Assembly (NCBI GenBank): GCA_024663395.1
Contig: JANFAH010000175.1
Coordinates: 1-40,106 of the forward strand
Source: Pisolithus tinctorius
Taxonomy: Eukaryota > Basidiomycota > Agaricomycetes > Boletales > Pisolithaceae
Reading direction: 5' to 3'
Length of the DNA: 40,106 nt
Part shown: positions 21,635-29,948 of the stretch, in pieces
Layout: each line of letters opens with the position of its first letter
Numbering within the stretch: position 1 is the stretch's first letter
The notes under the pieces: generated by a model
What the model saw: the letters and a program-made list of their open reading frames with translations, nothing else
What the model was told of the DNA's origin: nothing
Database searches by the model: none
Translations under genes and position numbers: made by a program

Positions 21635-22545
21635 CACTTCAGGTAACCATTTTTCATAAGCATTTAGGCTGAATAGTTTCTCCAAACCTTCCAGCCTAAT
21701 AGCCTCCCAGACCAAGGTCTGCCCAGGGACATCTGGTCATGTCCCAGGGCTATGCAGATTTTTAGGCCCTGGGACAGGTGGGATTTCCCACATAGCCATC
21801 CATTCAAATGCAATTATTTGGGATGTCCCAAGACTGCCTTGGGTGGCAGGGGTCCCTACTCCTGAAAGTGCAGCTTATATTAGCATTGAAATAGCTGCAG
21901 AAATCCTAGCCCCCTTGCTCCTCTGACAGGTTTAATCCACAAAGTATCCTTTGACCTATACATCCCCTCCCATCCCACCATGCATAGTAGTATACAATAG
22001 TACTTTGCATGTACATCTTTGCAATGTTGATTCTGCTGTATTGGGACATCTCACTAGTTGCCAGGGGGATGACCCACCTGGGCCTCCACATTTGCCATGA
22101 AAATTGCAATAATAAATTCAATCAATTTGTGTCTATATCTCAAGCAATTTGTACTGTATGAAGGAAGAAGTAAATGGTTTTTGAACACTTGTGTGACAAG
22201 CCAATATCTCAAAGTCCCCCACATAGAACATGGTGTTGGTCACCTTTGCAACACCATCTGCAGAGGGCAGAATGTCCCAGATGGGCCTCTGAGGTTGTCA
22301 TGGGGCATTGTGCTGGTCTGCAAAGGTAACTTAGGAGGATGTGCCATCATAGCCCCCTGAGGCTGGGATGGGACATCCCACCCTCCCCTTTGGCAAGCAG
22401 TGGGATGTCCCACAACAGCCTCTAAGGCTATGTTGGGATGTCCCACCCTCCCCTTTGGCAAGCAGTGGGATGTGCCACAACAGCCTCTAAGGCTACATTG
22501 GGACATCCCAACCTCCCCACTGCCAACCAGTGGGATGTCCCACAA
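21635..22545 (+). repeat. E6 left terminal inverted repeat
   Basis: It matches the reverse complement of 25352-26328 with only about ten substitutions in the first 700 bp by eye. The 66-bp length difference is one satellite unit missing from this arm. An 87-codon frame in it (22097-22360) is mirrored in the other arm at 25602-25865. Confidence 0.93.
22345..22545 (-). repeat. 65-bp satellite, inverted array (left arm)
   Basis: Two full and one partial unit in the orientation opposite to the other two arrays, recognised by GCCTCTAAGGC flanked by GGGATGTCCC and GGGACATCCC. Confidence 0.85.
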
Positions 22546-23018
22546 TGCATGCTGTTCCAGGCTGTGGCTGTTTGTACACATAGCCCCACTGGGGAGTGAG
22601 CAATGAAATGTTTTTGATATGTTTTGGAAATCTCCACTATTTTATTTGCGCTTTTTGGGGTTTTCCCACGCATCTGGGATGTGTAATTGGCTTCCTGTTC
22701 ACTCAATTCCCAATGGACTGCCCTGAAATCTTGCAAATAGATGGATGTAGACATGGGGAATCCAGTTGAGGTATTAAATATGGCATGCACCCAGTGAGGG
22801 ATGCATGGTGTGATGTTTGCTGGCTTTTTTCAATCCTTGTATATCCCAGAAACCAGACATTTTGATTGGTTGATCTTTGGACATGATGTAGATACTATGT
22901 AGACCGGTTCACCGACCGAAATACAGACCATTCCACCCAGGAATGAATGAGCAATAACATGATTGATGTTGTAGCACAGCCACAGCCTGGAACAGCATGC
23001 ATTCAGGGGCAGTTTAGT
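22546..23018. other. E6 spacer with small inverted repeat
   Basis: No gene seen. GCATGCTGTTCCAGGCTGTG at about 22549 recurs inverted at about 22976-22998 and would close a loop of about 400 bases. CpGs begin to appear from about 22640. Confidence 0.6.
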
Positions 23019-23355
23019 CACGTGCCAGGTTCACAGTGTCGAGCATGAGGTAACCTCAGTCACGTGATGTCACGTGACACGGGGTTCGCGCCCACACATG
23101 ACTAATTAGATCACGTGACCAACCTTTCCGGCCACCCCAAGGCAACTGATCACGTGACCGAACAACCATCCTGCTCCGAGACACTCTGTCACGTGATCCC
23201 AGGTCACGGGACCGTGGGCAGTGACAGTCACGTGACTACCCATCATGTGATCAGGGTAGCGTCGCATTCGGACCACACCAGGGCACGTGACCATTACATA
23301 ATCGGTCACGTGATCGCTGCACATGACCTTGCATCATGTGATCCTTTGTCATGTG
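23019..23355. promoter_or_regulatory. CACGTG (E-box) array in E6
   Basis: Nine CACGTG palindromes start at 23019, 23061, 23071, 23112, 23151, 23190, 23229, 23284 and 23307, most of them as TCACGTGA or TCACGTGAC. Four one-step derivatives (CATGTG or CACATG) lie at 23244, 23320, 23335 and 23350. CACGTG is the binding site of bHLH factors such as the Cbf1/USF class in fungi. The sequence between sites is not repeated, so this is not a simple satellite. Confidence 0.8.
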
Positions 23356-23645
23356 ACTTGACCACTACCACTCAATGCTACACTTTTTGTAGTCAATGGT
23401 AGTCAAAATTGCGCACTACCAAAGTGTAGCATAGCCTACACTACACAACACTAATAACTACTATAGCCAGTACTGGTACTGCATTACCACCCCAGGAAGT
23501 GTAAATGGAGTGATGTCATCATAATAAAAGTTGTAGCCCCTGATTGTACAATCATGACCATATGCTTATCTTATCAGAAAGTGGAATTTTGCTTGAGAAA
23601 AACACAAAATACTTGGAAAAACACAATTGTTTATGCTAAATGTCA

Positions 23646-23787
23646 CTTCTCCACAGTTAGATGGAGATTCCCTATACCTGCTTGGAGATTCTCCCAACCC
23701 ACTTGGTGATTTTCCACACTTGCATGGAGATTCCCCCCACCTGCTTGGAGATTCTCCCAACTCACTTGGAGATTCTCCACTAGCATG
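23646..23787 (-). repeat. 21-bp minisatellite encoding GESPSxx
   Basis: Six imperfect units of about 21 bp around GGAGATTC. On the minus strand they lie in one open frame (part of 23566-23934) and spell a heptad GESPS followed by two variable residues. The period keeps the frame, but there is no other sign that it is expressed. Confidence 0.7.
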
Positions 23788-23796
23788 GGGCATAAA

Positions 23797-23947
23797 CCAG
23801 TGATATGGGAACAAGACTATGTGGAGTGTAGTGCACAGAATACACCATTTGCAACATGGTCCTTCAATCTGGGAATTTTTGGAGTGCAACAAGGGTGCAT
23901 GCCTCCTATGGTCATGCAAATGGTCTGATAGCATTTTGGCCTTGTGT
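23797..23947 (+). repeat. Dispersed 150-bp repeat, copy 1
   Basis: It runs from the ATGGGAACAA region through GGTCATGCAAATGGTCTGAT to TGTTATGTGA. It is a diverged direct copy of 24586-24742. Both copies lie next to satellite arrays. Confidence 0.7.
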
Positions 23948-23954
23948 TATGTGA

Positions 23955-24468
23955 GGGTATTGTGGGACATCTTGCCAGACAGGGGGGTGGGATGTCCCAA
24001 CTTAGCCTTAGAGGCTGCTGTGGGACATCCCAATGCTGGCCAGGTGGTGGGGAGGGATGCCCCAATGTAGCCTTAGAGGCTGTTGTGGGACATCCCACTG
24101 CTTGCCAGAGGGGGGGAGGGATGTCCCAATGTAGCCTTAGAGGCTGTTGTGGGACATCCCACTACTTGCCAGAGTGGGGGAGGGATGTCCCAATGTAGCC
24201 TTAGAGGCTGTCATGGGACATCCCACTACTTGCCAGAGGGGGGGGAGGGATGTCCCAATGTAGCTTTAGAGGCTGTCATGGGACATCCCACTGCTTGCCA
24301 GAGGGGGGGAGGGATGTCCCAATGTAGCCTTAGAGGCTATTGTGGGACATCCCACTACTTGCCAGATGGGGGGGAGGGATGTCCCAATGTAGCTTTAGAG
24401 GCTGTTGTGGGACATCCCACTGCTTGCCAGAGGGGGGGGGGAGGGATGTCCCAAAGTAGCCTTATGAG
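23955..24468 (+). repeat. 65-bp satellite, central array (7 units)
   Basis: Seven units of 65-66 bp. Each has TAGCCTTAGAGGCT between GGGATGTCCC and GGGACATCCC, followed by CACTGCTTGCCAGAG and a G tract that varies from six to eleven bases. Confidence 0.92.
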
Positions 24469-24473
24469 GAAAA

Positions 24474-24550
24474 TGTGACCAGTCCTAAGATTGAACCAGT
24501 GACCTCCCAGGTGTTTACCAGGTGCTGCAACCACTGAGCCATATGGTCTG
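24474..24550 (-). repeat. tRNA-derived (SINE-head-like) segment 1
   Basis: On the minus strand TGGCTCAGTGG (24541-24531) matches the pol III A box and GGTTCAATC (24497-24489) the B box at tRNA-like spacing. GGTCACATTTTCCTCA follows. No perfect acceptor stem or CCA-ready end is seen, so it is not a functional tRNA gene. Segment 2 shares the tail. Confidence 0.6.
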
Positions 24551-24585
24551 GGTACTAGTGTCAGTAGCTTGGGGGCTTAGACTAG

Positions 24586-24742
24586 CACTGTGGGAACAAA
24601 TCTCCATGAAGTTAATGCACAGAATGCACCATCGCCAATGTGGTCCCTTCATCTGGCCACTTTTGCAGTGCAAAAACAGTGCACACCCCCTAGGGTCATG
24701 CAAATGGTCTGATTGCCTTTCAACCTTGTGTCATGTGATGGA
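24586..24742 (+). repeat. Dispersed 150-bp repeat, copy 2
   Basis: Diverged direct copy of 23797-23947. Shared blocks include GGTCATGCAAATGGTCTGAT and CCTTGTGTCATGTGA. Confidence 0.7.
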
Positions 24743-24882
24743 TCAGGATTTACTGCTGTATTTCCAGGAGGCCTACTATCAGTCACCTTGTGTCCATGTA
24801 ACTCACATGATCTGGACTTACTAAGGATGCTGCATGACCCATTGTACTGAGCATGCATGGGTTCCAGCTGCAGCTCCTAACC

Positions 24883-24968
24883 TGATGAAAATGTGACCAG
24901 AGCTAGCATTGAGCCAGGGCCCTCTCAGTGTCAAGCAGCTGCTCTGACCATGGAGCTACCTTGCATTG
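24883..24968 (-). repeat. tRNA-derived (SINE-head-like) segment 2
   Basis: On the minus strand GGTAGCTCCATGGTCAGAGCA resembles a tRNA 5' half with an A box, and GGCTCAATGC (24915-24906) a weakened B box. The tail GGTCACATTTTCATCA repeats that of segment 1, in the same orientation about 415 bp away. The two tRNA parts differ, so they come from different tRNAs or are long diverged. Confidence 0.5.
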
Positions 24969-25012
24969 GATTCTCTATGGAGCTTGTAGGATTAGTGCAG
25001 ATTACTACTTCA

Positions 25013-25570
25013 ATACCTTAGAGGCTGCCTTGGGACATCCCTCTGGTTGCCAGAGGGGGGGTGGGATGTCCCAATATAGCCTTAGAGGCTGTTGTGGGAC
25101 ATTCCACTGGTTGTCAAAGGGGAGGGTGGGATGTCCCAATATAGCCTTAGAGGCTGTTGTGGGACATCCCACTGGTTGTCAAAGGGGAGGGTGGGATGTC
25201 CCAATGTAGCCTTAGAGGCTGTTGTGGGACATCCCACTGGTTGGCAGTGGGGAGGTTGGGATGTCCCAATGTAGCCTTAGAGGCTGTTGTGGGACATCCC
25301 ACTGGTTGGCAGTGGGGAGGTTGGGATGTCCCAATGTAGCCTTAGAGGCTGTTGTGGGACATCCCACTGGTTGGCAGTGGGGAGGTTGGGATGTCCCAAT
25401 GTAGCCTTAGAGGCTGTTGTGGCACATCCCACTGCTTGCCAAAGGGGAGGGTGGGACATCCCAACATAGCCTTAGAGGCTGTTGTGGGACATCCCACTGC
25501 TTGCCAAAGGGGAGGGTGGGATGTCCCAAAGTAGCCTCATAGGCTGCTGTGGGACATCCCAAGTCCCCTT
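25013..25570 (+). repeat. 65-bp satellite, right array (9 units)
   Basis: Nine units of 65 bp, sister to the central array and in the same orientation. The outer part belongs to the right TIR. The frame is open through several units (60-codon frames), but only because 65-bp units rotate the frame. No coding claim is made. Confidence 0.92.
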
Positions 25571-26328
25571 CTGAAAGTCAGTGGGATGTCCCATCCCAGC
25601 CTCAGGGGGCTATGATGGCACATCCTCCTAAGTTACCTTTGCAGACCAGCACAATGCCCCATGACAACCTCAGAGGCCCATCTGGGACATTCTGCCCTCT
25701 GCAGATGGTGTTGCAAAGGTGACCAACACCATGTTCTATGTGGGGGACTTTGAGATATTGGCTTGTCACACAAGTGTTCAAAAACCATTTACTTCTTCCT
25801 TCATACAGTACAAATTGCTTGAGATATAGACACAAATTGATTGAATTTATTATTGCAATTTTCATGGCAAATGTGGAGGCCCAGGTGGGTCATCCCCCTG
25901 GCAACTAGTGAGATGTCCCAATACAGAAAAATCAACATTGCAAAGATGTACATGAAAAGTACTATTGTATACTACTATGCATGGTGGGATGGGAGGGGAT
26001 GTATAGGTTGAAGGATCCTTTGTGGATTAAACCTGTCAGAGGAGCAAGGGGGCTAGGATTTCTGCAGCTATTTCAATGCTAATATAAGCTGCACTTTCAG
26101 GAAGTAGGGACCCCTGCCACCCAAGGCAGTCTTGGGACATCCCAAATAATTGCATTTGAATGGATGGCTATGTGGGAAATCCCACCTGTCCCAGGGCCTA
26201 AAAATCTGTATAGCCCTGGGACATGACCAGATGTCCCTGGGCAGACCTTGGTCTGGGAGGCTATTAGGCTGGATGGTTTGGAGAAACTATTCAGCCTAAA
26301 TGCTTATGAAAAATGGTTACCTGAAGTG
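25352..26328 (-). repeat. E6 right terminal inverted repeat
   Basis: Reverse complement of 21635-22545 with one extra 65-bp unit. It ends CCTGAAGTG at 26328, followed by the CATACCC target duplication. Confidence 0.93.
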
Positions 26329-26335
26329 CATACCC

Positions 26336-27475
26336 AGGCATCATGTACGTTAAGCACTGGGAACAGTATTTGATTCTTTAAATCATGGATATTGAATTTA
26401 TCCCACATTTTGTTAAACTTGGTTTTCAGGGCAATCACTGACTCGGGATCTCCCTTATCTGCAAAGCGCTTATGCCAGCGCTCGGTACAATTTTTCTTTA
26501 CCCAAGTTTTGACGATACGAGCGGGGTACCCTCTACATATGTATAGGTCGGTTAAAAACTTAACCGTGTCTAAGTAGTACTCTATATTACTAGACAACAC
26601 CACAAGTCGGGACAGCTCCCCTATGAAGGTGCCTCATTTGACATCTAAGGGGTGGCTGGAGTCCCAAGGGATTCATTCAAGGTGGTTATTGGGTTTCCGG
26701 TACGGCTTCCAATGGATCCAGTTCTTGTCAGAGAGCCAGACTTGCATATCTAAAAATATACAATGCCGAGAGGCCGGAGCCCAGTCAACTTCGCAACCAT
26801 TCAAAAACCACGTGTTCCTGGCTAAGAATAGAGCATCTTCCGCAGAGTCAGTGCGGACGATCATAAAGATGTTGTCTATAAATCTTCTTAAGAACAAGAC
26901 ATCTCGGTTGCGTCCACAGGTATAATCGGGCCAAAACACATATAGATTAGCGACATTGGGGGATGCCGCTACACCCATAGCTATACCTTTAGCCTGTAGG
27001 TACCTATAATTGTGGAATTCGACAATGAGGCCTGTGGTGCCGAACCAGAGGATATCCTCCCACAGATCAGCTCCCAACTTGTGTACTAGAGAGTCTTCTG
27101 GGTAGGGAAGGGGCCATTCTCCAGTGGTTGGGTTAGTTAGGGCGGCAATGTTTTGCACTGCCCTTTCCGGATCAATATTCGGATAATAAGCGACTATGTT
27201 GCCCAACACTATCCACAGTTTATCTTCCTTTGGCAAGTCGAGCATCGAAAACTCCTGGGCTAGCCGTTTAGTGCCCTGGCAGATGTATGGGGATGCTTCG
27301 ACAAAGGGTTTCAGTATCTTCGAGACCAGTTTGGACATAGGATTACGCAAGTCCGAGTGACATGGTGCGATAGGGCACATTTTAACTGGTTTCTTATGGA
27401 TCTTAGGGATACCATAGAATTGGGGCAGTTTTACCATTCTCAACCATATTCCCAGAGGGATAAACTCATCCCTGC
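26336..27475 (-). pseudogene. E5 Penelope-like RT palm and thumb
   Basis: RT core of a Penelope-like element. It shows FYGIPKIHKKP (the group signature), LWIVLGNIVAYYPNID (motif A), GIAMGVAASPNVANLY and FLRRFIDNIFMIV (motif C). The motif A aspartate is Asn (codon 27200-27198) and the second Asp of motif C is Asn (26873-26871), so it cannot polymerise. Both are GAC to AAC next to a C, again CpG. TGA stops at 26675 and 26636 sit where arginine is expected. Downstream are IGELSRLVVLSSNIEYYLDTV and GYPARIVKTWVKKNC, a thumb-like region, up to the E6 insertion in codon 26328-26330. Confidence 0.87.
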
Positions 27476-29160
27476 ATTTTCGGGGGGTATATGTTGGGTG
27501 AGAAACTTTCCAAGTTGTTTGTACTCAGGAAGTTGTCTGGATATCTTGTCTCTAAGTCGATACAGGGTTTTAATATCTCTTTGAATATATTCCAAGGATG
27601 ATTCAAAGGAAAGCTCGACGTATCCGGAGTTTTCCTTCTCCAGTAGGTCGAGGGTGTTTTGTTCAAACCATTTTACCGTGACTACAGCACAACCAAGGTT
27701 CTTATCTGATGGTAGAACCATAAGCTCGTTAGAAACGAGCCATTGCTTAATGTCTTTAATAGATTTTGGGAGCTTGGTGGGCAACCGATCGCCAAGAGGT
27801 ATAGCTCTGCACTGTTCAGCGACAAATGAGCTTCCCTCCCTTAGACACCATTCAAGCATGGGGTTTTCGTTATCCTCAATGTTAAAGGGAGCAGCCTGTT
27901 CCCTTAAATCGTAGTCTGGTTCGTACACCTGTCTTACAGGGTTGGGGTCATTCATAGAATTTTCAATAGTGTAGAATCGCCATCTCAGGCGTTCTCTTAA
28001 ATTCAGCCACACATCAAACAATAAGGTGGTGCGTGGTAGAGTGGGAAGGAGGAACTTCCACCCAAAAGACAATGTATAAAGGAAGGGTATATCACCCATT
28101 CCCTGCAGAACATCCGGACCAACATGTACATGATGTAATAGTAAACTACGTTCTAAGTAGTCTACTGGACAAAGCATTCGTACAACTATTGCGACAGCTA
28201 CAAATGGAGGTATATCTACCAACCAGTCAGGATAGGTTAGAGGTTTATCAAAAACAATAACACCTGTACTTACACGTTCCAAGTAGTCGATGACATCATC
28301 TACGAAGATTTTTCTTTGCCTTTGCCCTTGGAGTGCTTGGCATTCTTCGATTTCTTTGATTTTGCCTTTTTCGAGTCTGAGGCTTTCAACTGCTTGTTGG
28401 AATTCTTCTTCGAGGATTTCTTCTTCTTGGCTTTGGACTCGCCAGAAGCGCCTTTCCTCTTCTTGCCTCCCTTGGCGCCCTTGCCAGGTTTTGGACCCTA
28501 AACGGTATGAGTTTCGTCTTTGTGTAAATGTAGACGCTCTTACCTTCGCATTCAGCTGCTGTTTTACCTGCGCTGCGACCATCTTGGCGATGCTGGATTT
28601 ATCGGGAATGAATTCCCCGGCAGTTGCTGCAGCTACGTCCTTCAACTCCTTCTTCTTTTTGCGTTTGATTTCCTCGGTGATGATGCGAGCGCGGGCGAGG
28701 ACAATGACGCGGGCCACGAGGTTGGGGAGTTTGTGGATGAGGGAGTTGTATATAGCTTGGATGTGGGGGGCGGGAATAAGGTCTGGTTCCGCGTCCTCGT
28801 CCATAGCTTCATTAAGGAGTCGCTTAGTATCGTGCGGGATAAGCGACGAACTTTTTAAATCGTCATAGACCAGAGCGATGGTCTCGTAAAGATGGTTGAC
28901 GATGGCGACCATGTTAAGGCTAGCTTGTAGTTGGTGCTCCTCCTTCTCCTTCTCCTTAATAACGGCATCTAGTAACTCCAGGAGGTACTTTTTGTGGCCT
29001 TCGACAACGGCCTCGCCGAGGTTCGGGAGAGTAGTCCTAGCTTGTTTAGAAAACTGGATGGTGGGAGGCTTACAGCTATGTAAGAAGTTTGGAATTCGCT
29101 GGGCGATCTTGTCCATCCAGAGATGGTTGAGTTGGTTAGTGATGATTTCCCTTTTAGTCG
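27476..29160 (-). pseudogene. E5 N-terminal part with Lys-rich linker
   Basis: Upstream half of the Penelope-like protein. From about 29115 it reads MDKIAQRIPNFLHSCKPP and a helical region with NLVARVIVLARARIITEEIKRKKKKEL. A segment with GTAAGA...TTTAG (about 28545-28500) looks like a 46-nt intron. After it the better frame is Lys/Ser-rich (GGKKRKGAS, SKAKKKKSSKKNSNK). The frame then returns to IFVDDVIDYLERV. VLPSDKNLGCAVVTVKWFEQ marks the RT fingers. At 27477-27480 one A seems lost from a run, moving the frame into the palm domain. The codon 29239 is inside flanking Harbinger sequence, so it is not a true start. Confidence 0.75.
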
Positions 29161-29341
29161 CGATGTAGATCCTGATGCAGACAATGAAGACAATGGGCCA
29201 CTCCTGGTGCCTGAAGATGCTGATGTCGGGAGCCTGCAAGAAACTCCGTTGAATGCCAAGTCATGTAGGCAGATGAACACCTTGCATGATGTGATTGCAG
29301 CACAAATGTGGGACAATTACCATGCTGAGTGTGTGAGATGA
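29161..29341 (+). pseudogene. Harbinger transposase, C-terminal tail
   Basis: Acidic stretch DVDPDADNEDNGPLLVPEDADV followed by TLHDVIAAQMWDNYHAECVR and a stop at 29341. The ending resembles the acidic tail plus IA-x-x-MW-x-x-Y pattern that closes basidiomycete Harbinger transposases. It is on the same strand as the N-terminal piece, and E5 lies exactly between. About 170 residues with the last two catalytic acids are missing, so a deletion came with or before the E5 insertion. Confidence 0.5.
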
Positions 29342-29477
29342 GGTATGCCATAGATGTTTTTTGTTTTACTTTCAATATCTTGTACTTTTGTCACTTGTCC
29401 TTGTGAATACATCACCTGCTTTCATTGCATGGTCACACACAGAACTCGGAATACAGATTTGATGGAGTACAGATACA

Positions 29478-29948
29478 CTATGTATTTCTCACTACACATG
29501 CATATTCTGGAACCTGGAAGCTGACTGCCTCAAGCCTCATCTTCACCCAAATCATTCTCCATGTTGCCAAGACAGTGGCAGCATTCCTGTAACCTGAAAT
29601 GTAGGTGGGATGTTCTTCAAAAATCATCTGCAAGCACATCTGGTTCTCCAGTGAAAGGTTCTTCTCCAGTTGGTATATCATTCTACACACTTCATCTAAA
29701 TCACAACTCTTGCTTGCAGGCTTGAGTGTGGCAAGGGCCTTGCTAAGTGCCATGTCAGAGGTCTCTTGCATATTGGTCATGAAACCTTTGATCTCCTGCA
29801 TAGCATCTGCCACAGTGGCCACCTGAGAACACTGCTTCTGAGAACCAGAGCTTCCTGTGATGCTGGAGGATGTCATGGATGTAGGTTCCAGCTCAGTTGT
29901 GGCATCACTCTTGCACTTCCTGCCACAAGATGACATACTAGATGATGG
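29478..29948 (-). pseudogene. Harbinger partner gene, 3' part
   Basis: C-terminal half of the Myb/SANT-like partner protein of E4. It reads PSSSMSSCGRKCKSD, a Ser/Thr linker, then VADAMQEIKGFMTNMQETSDMA and the helical tail LSLENQMCLQMIFEEHPTYISGYRNAATVLATWRMIW, a pattern seen at the end of such fungal proteins. Stop at 29478. The gene is convergent with the transposase, with about 135 bp between stops. Its 5' half is at 39122-40067, beyond E7. Neither CCATCA-joined frame is perfect, so an indel or an intron may lie near the break. Confidence 0.65.

Larger units (their letters stand above)
21635..26328. mobile_element. E6: long-TIR foldback-like DNA element
   Basis: The 4694-bp element starts CACTTCAGGTAACC and ends in the exact inverse. 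It is flanked by the 7-bp direct repeat CATACCC (21628-21634 and 26329-26335). The arms are 911 and 977 bp and nearly identical. Between them are 65-bp satellites, a CACGTG array, a 21-bp minisatellite, two tRNA-like segments and a dispersed duplicate, but no transposase in any frame I read. It is therefore non-autonomous. A 7-bp duplication is not diagnostic of one superfamily (8 bp would suggest hAT, P or KDZ; 9 bp Mutator). Confidence 0.9.
20731..29160 (-). mobile_element. E5: Penelope-like retroelement
   Basis: Minus-strand retroelement inserted in the Harbinger transposase. It is read from about 29160 leftwards to about 20731, minus the 4694-bp E6 insert and one TSD copy, giving about 3.7 kb. 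It has an RT of the Penelope group, no LTRs and no recognisable GIY-YIG nuclease. Its start inside a reading frame suggests 5' truncation. Boundaries are inferred from where Harbinger similarity stops and CpG-rich sequence starts, and no target duplication is proven. It may belong to the nuclease-lacking group known from fungi (Coprina). Confidence 0.7.

Noticed and set aside
22097..22360. Identical 87-codon frames at 22097-22360 and 25602-25865 as a conserved gene pair.
   Set aside because: Both lie in the inverted arms of E6, so identity comes from the arm duplication, not from protein conservation. No domain is visible.
23955..24468. CRISPR array.
   Set aside because: Units are contiguous 65-bp satellites without unique spacers, in a eukaryotic transposon.
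24474..24968. Functional tRNA genes.
   Set aside because: A and B boxes are present, but acceptor stems do not pair well and the B boxes deviate. They look like old SINE heads.
21635..26328. E6 as a CACTA (EnSpm) element because it starts CACT.
   Set aside because: CACTA elements make 2-3 bp duplications. Here the three bases on either side differ (CCC against CAT), while a 7-bp repeat is exact.
28290..28868. A 192-codon plus-strand frame.
   Set aside because: It is the antisense shadow of the Lys-rich and helical part of the Penelope-like protein and has no features of its own.
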